Assembly: GCA_907163375.1 (NCBI GenBank)
Contig: CAJQUW010007090.1
Location: 1 to 64,000, forward strand
Source of the DNA: Prostheceraeus crozeri
Taxonomy: Eukaryota > Platyhelminthes > Polycladida > Euryleptidae
Reading direction: 5' to 3'
DNA: 64,000 nucleotides
The notes under the pieces were generated by a model. That model had not been told where the DNA came from, made no database searches, and was given only the letters and a program-made list of their open reading frames with translations. This document shows positions 63,092-64,000 of the stretch, one piece after another. The position numbers were made by a program, and so were the translations under genes. Position 1 is the first letter of the stretch, and the number at the start of each line of letters is the position of its first letter.

Positions 63092-64000
63092 ATGCTGCAA
63101 GGGTGAATGATGTGAGCGCAATTTTCTTTTCTGGTATCATCTTTAGTTTCATTTTCATTCAAGATTCTAGGCTCTCAAAATTGTTGTCAAGATTTGATAT
63201 GAAGATTTAAGTGTATCAGATCACTTGTCACATGATAAATAGACATGTAACCTCATCAAAATTATCTTATAATCAAAGTTCATGCACCACAAATCCCTAA
63301 GGTTCTAAAAACATTTTAAGCGATTCTGTTTCTTGTTTTAATTCTTGACTATCCTTTTTAGTGCTACCTATTTAACTCGTAGAGAGATGATTAGTTAAGC
63401 TGAGGGCCCTACAGACTAAATTTCAAATTTAACATTTCTTAATCAAATGAAGTTAAAAATTAAGGTTGCAGTAGGCCTTAATCATTTATTCATGCATTTA
63501 TTATGTTAGATACTACATGTGTGAAAATTATCCCAGAAAAATCGTTAAACTAATATTTTGTTGCTTCTAATGGCAATCGATTCAAATTTCATTTAGTTCC
63601 GCTAAAGTTAGATTTAAGCAGAAAGTTGTATATTTGATGTAAGATTGTCATTCATTGAAAAACAAATGGAGTAAGCATGCGTAACGCGTGAATAGAAAAT
63701 TGCACGAGGATAAGATTATAATTCATGAATTAGCTTACGATGTAGGCCTACATATTGATGAACTGATATACAGTATTTGAGTGGCGCTACATTTACGAGT
63801 ACGTTGTGATAACAATCACTATAGTTTTGTAGAGGAAAAGTACCACTAAGTTGCTCGAAGTCATTTTATTCGAAGTAAGTTAAAAGAAAAAATGAAAGTT
63901 AACACCGAGATCTTTCGCCTGGTCTTATCAAGGTGTACCCAGGACAAATACTGAATGAAGATGTTAAGAAAAGCTATAAGTCTACATGAATAAGGCTCAC

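Larger units (their letters stand above)
40814..64000 (+). other. Probable intron 2 of the Shab-like gene, running off the window
   Basis: Begins GTGAGA after a CAG in phase 0. The 45 codons that follow in frame ([10 protein letters not shown] and on) look like non-coding translation. No later open stretch resembles the Kv2 distal C-terminus (proximal restriction/clustering region), so the last coding exon is probably beyond 64000 or too diverged to see. Stretches not covered by other entries (for example 50.1-53.5, 55.1-57.2 and 59.8-62.9 kb) are AT-rich with no feature I can support. Confidence 0.55.

Overview
This window is animal (metazoan) nuclear DNA. It is AT-rich and gene-poor, with spliced coding exons far apart and many decayed transposable elements. 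One host gene can be supported: a voltage-gated potassium channel of the Shab/Kv2 type on the + strand. The self-complementary octamer TAGGCCTA recurs far more often than base composition would predict. In my recollection this is a habit of several marine invertebrate genomes (echinoderms, hemichordates) and some fish, so I lean towards a marine invertebrate, possibly a deuterostome. The sequence alone does not prove that.

Layout. 1-4392 is a tandem satellite of about 172 bp per unit (about 20 units), split at 616-1544 by a broken mariner 3' end and an unexplained stretch. 4393-11990 is mostly unrecognised AT-rich DNA with one fold-back repeat and a relic resembling the satellite. 11990-12459 is a richer, pyrimidine-tract and CpG-bearing stretch, taken as promoter/5' UTR. 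12460-13176 is coding exon 1 (N-terminus and T1 tetramerisation domain). 13177-39685 is a 26.5 kb phase-0 intron holding a pogo-like element, a hAT-like element with a perfect 8-bp target duplication, LINE remnants, a minisatellite and several hairpins. 39686-40813 is coding exon 2 (S1 to S6 and the proximal C-terminus). From 40814 to the window end I find no convincing further exon. I read this as a second intron of at least 23 kb, carrying tRNA-derived SINE pieces, a hAT-like element, an RTE-like LINE 3' end, and a CR1/L2-like LINE interrupted by a long inverted repeat.

Together the two exons encode 615 residues with every core part of a working Kv2 subunit: T1 with its zinc motif, charged S4, TVGYGD filter and PIP hinge. 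The long distal C-terminus of Kv2 channels is not visible here. Two residue choices stand out: a cysteine at the external TEA/inactivation site and a proline in the outer half of S4.

The most notable structure outside the gene is the inverted repeat at about 57755-58345. Its arms are about 225 bp and roughly three-quarters identical. It lies between two parts of one minus-strand LINE reverse transcriptase, and a third related single arm lies near 47.4 kb. I saw no virus-derived or LTR element, no CRISPR, no rRNA and no intact tRNA. I found no clearly new biological system. The best leads are the nested fold-back family and the unusual channel residues.
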